In this document: positions 62,203 through 64,000 of the stretch, piece by piece
How positions within the stretch are numbered: the stretch's first letter is position 1
How the letters are laid out: each line of letters opens with the position of its first letter
Source of the DNA: an uncultured Muribaculaceae bacterium
GTDB taxonomy: Bacteria; Bacteroidota; Bacteroidia; Bacteroidales; Muribaculaceae
Length of the DNA: 64,000 bases
Reading direction: 5' to 3'
Assembly: GCA_934667475.1 (NCBI GenBank)
Contig: CAKUMB010000001.1
Coordinates: forward strand, 372,001 to 436,000
The notes under the pieces: model-generated
What the model was told of the DNA's origin: nothing
Databases searched by the model: none
What the model saw: only the letters and a program-made list of their open reading frames with translations
Made by a program: the position numbers and the translations under genes

Positions 62203-64000
62203 ATGAATAAACTCATCACCTCTTTTGCCGCTATGGCGGCGCTGCTGTGGCAGCCGGCCAATGCCGCTGCGGCCAAGCAGTATTCAGTGAATTCGCCCAA
62301 CGGGCAGCTGCGCGCCACCGTGCAGCTTAGCGGCGGCAGCCTCAGCTACAGTGTGACGCATGCCGGCACGGCTGTGCTTGCCCCGTCGGAAATGTCGATG
62401 ACCCTTGAGGGCGGACGCACGCTGGGCAAGGGCATCAAGCGCAGCCCGCGCGCCCACAGCAAGCAGCTCGCATTCAACCGGTCGACGCCATTCTACCGCC
62501 AGAGCAGCGTCAGCCTCAAGTGCAACCAGCTCACGCTCAACTTCGGCGACTACTCGGTGCAGCTACAAGTCTACGACGAGGGCCTTGCCTACCGCTTTGT
62601 AACGGCAATGCCCGACTCCATCAATGTGGTGGCCGAAAAGGCCGAGTTCACTTTGCCGGCCGACTGCACCGTCTACACCACCAAGGTCAACAGCAAAAAG
62701 AAGACTTACGAGCGGCAGCTGAAAAATTCGTTTGAAAGCACCTATGAGTGTGCACCTCTGTCGGCCATCGACCGCAGCAAGCTGTGCCAGGGCCCGCTGC
62801 TGGCCAAGCTGCCCGGCGGCAAGAGTCTGCTCATTGCCGACTACAATACCTTCGACTATCCAGGCATGATGCTGTATCCGGCCGACGGCAACCGTCTTGA
62901 GGCCTACTTTGCCGCTGCGCCTCTTGCGCAGCACCAGGGCGGGCACAACAATTTGCAAATGCTGGTCGACTCGCGCCACCCCTACATAGCCCGCACCGCC
63001 GGCACGCGCGCGTTTCCGTGGAAGATGATGCTGGTTGCCACCACCGACGCGCAGCTGCTCACATGCAACGTGCCCGTGTGCCTCGCCGACGAGTCAAAGA
63101 TTCACGACACTTCGTGGATTAAGCCGGGCAAGGTGGCTTGGGACTGGTGGAACGCCTGGAATCTGAAAGGCGTTGACTTCAAGACCGGCGTGAACAATGA
63201 CACCTACCGCTACTACATCGACTTTGCAGCCCGTCACGGCATTGAATACGTGATTCTTGACGAGGGCTGGGCCGTCAACAAAAAAGCCGACCTGATGCAG
63301 GTGGTGCCCGAAATCAACCTTGAGCAACTTGTGGCCTATGCCAGTGAGCGCGGTGTGGGTCTGGTGCTGTGGGCTGGATACAAGGCTTTCGCCCGCGACA
63401 TCGAGGGCGTGTGTGCCAACTACGCCAAAATGGGCATCAAGGGCTTTAAGATTGACTTTATGGACCGCAACGACCAAGAGGTGGTGCGGTTTCTCGAAGA
63501 TGCGGCCCGCATAGCCGCCAAGCATCACCTGTTTGTCGACTTTCATGGTGTGTGCCCGCCCGCGGGGCTGCAACACACATGGCCAAATGTGCTCAACTTC
63601 GAGGCTGTGGCCGGGCTTGAGCAGGTGAAGTGGTCGACTTTTGAACAATACGACGAGGTGCGCCACGAGACGCTGCTGCCATTCATCCGCCAGACGGTGG
63701 GCCCTATGGACTTCACCCAGGGCGCAATGCGCAACGCCACCCGCGCCAACTACTACAAGTGCTACACGCAGCCCATGAGCCAGGGCACGCGCTGCCGCCA
63801 GCTGGCCCTCTACATGATACTCGAGTCACCATTCAACATGCTGTGCGACGCTCCCACAAGCTATGAGGCCAACGAGGAGTGCACCCGCTTCATTGCCGCC
63901 ATTCCCACCGTGTGGGACGAGACCCGCGTGCTCCATGCCGAGCTGGGCAAATGCGTGGTTGAGGCGCGCCGCAAGGGCAACACGTGGTGGATAGGCGGCA
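62203..64000 (+). CDS. Glycoside hydrolase family 97, 5' part
   Basis: About 599 residues visible; the gene continues beyond the right edge. A signal peptide (MNKLITSFAAMAALLWQPAN) is followed by the N-terminal beta-super-sandwich (YSVNSPNGQLRATVQL). The (beta/alpha)8 barrel follows (WDWWNAWNLKGVDFKTG, VILDEGWAVNKKADLMQV, GIKGFKIDFMDRNDQEVV at about 411-427, VDFHGVCPPAGLQHTWPNV). Asp421 in DFMDRND is placed where the retaining GH97 alpha-galactosidase type has its nucleophile, so I expect the retaining rather than the SusB inverting class. The substrate is probably an alpha-galactoside or alpha-glucoside. Confidence 0.9.
   Translation, partial: MNKLITSFAAMAALLWQPANAAAAKQYSVNSPNGQLRATVQLSGGSLSYSVTHAGTAVLAPSEMSMTLEGGRTLGKGIKRSPRAHSKQLAFNRSTPFYRQSSVSLKCNQLTLNFGDYSVQLQVYDEGLAYRFVTAMPDSINVVAEKAEFTLPADCTVYTTKVNSKKKTYERQLKNSFESTYECAPLSAIDRSKLCQGPLLAKLPGGKSLLIADYNTFDYPGMMLYPADGNRLEAYFAAAPLAQHQGGHNNLQMLVDSRHPYIARTAGTRAFPWKMMLVATTDAQLLTCNVPVCLADESKIHDTSWIKPGKVAWDWWNAWNLKGVDFKTGVNNDTYRYYIDFAARHGIEYVILDEGWAVNKKADLMQVVPEINLEQLVAYASERGVGLVLWAGYKAFARDIEGVCANYAKMGIKGFKIDFMDRNDQEVVRFLEDAARIAAKHHLFVDFHGVCPPAGLQHTWPNVLNFEAVAGLEQVKWSTFEQYDEVRHETLLPFIRQTVGPMDFTQGAMRNATRANYYKCYTQPMSQGTRCRQLALYMILESPFNMLCDAPTSYEANEECTRFIAAIPTVWDETRVLHAELGKCVVEARRKGNTWWIGG

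Overview
The window reads as a chromosomal segment of a Bacteroidales bacterium, probably a gut member of the Muribaculaceae/Prevotellaceae side of the order. This is inferred from family composition: KorAB, long-form HisG with bifunctional HisB, GH97, a YfhO-family protein, DUF4919, WG-repeat and GLUG surface proteins, a type IX-like C-terminal tail, and the acpP-fabF-rnc cluster. It is also supported by many copies of the Bacteroidetes promoter pattern, a TTTG or TTG box 17-20 bp ahead of TAnnTTTG. By eye the sequence is GC-rich for the order. The exception is an AT-richer stretch at about 26.9-31.5 kb and a small gene at 13.5-14.1 kb. I saw no rRNA, tRNA, CRISPR array or complete insertion sequence.

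Layout. 1-7.3 kb: the 5' part of an outer-membrane TonB-dependent receptor-like barrel, a terminator carrying an IS3-like end pair, and a 1985-residue GLUG-repeat surface protein. 7.5-14.1 kb: korAB, a MATE exporter, adk-hpt and a small secreted protein. 14.4-22.0 kb (+): an exported TPR protein with a partner outer-membrane barrel, a small PH-domain membrane protein and a PpiD-like foldase. 22.2-26.8 kb (+): the his operon hisGDCB, preceded by a promoter, a 20-codon leader peptide with six consecutive His codons, and an attenuator. 26.9-31.5 kb: an accessory segment with a DUF4143 AAA ATPase bracketed by three copies of a long palindrome, an NlpC/P60 peptidase and a frameshifted secreted esterase. 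31.5-38 kb: queA, acpP-fabF-rnc, a flavodoxin-like protein and a WG-repeat lipoprotein. 38.2-50 kb: sbcDC, metK with a possible SAM-II-like leader, an M16 peptidase and glpKF. 50.2-57 kb: an RluA-type synthase, xerD, and an overlapping operon of acyltransferase, sigma-54 activator, lptE, TPR-like protein and secG. 56.4-61 kb: YfhO, methyltransferase-like, membrane protein and DUF4919 in one run. 61.1-64 kb: a prolyl iminopeptidase-like hydrolase and the 5' part of a GH97 glycosidase.

Most of the window is housekeeping. The strongest candidates for something undescribed are: the DUF4143 ATPase with its three symmetric palindromes, one of which overlaps the gene's own -10-like box; the compact two-state his attenuator; the metK leader; and a perfect hairpin inside the first codons of rnc that RNase III itself might cut.
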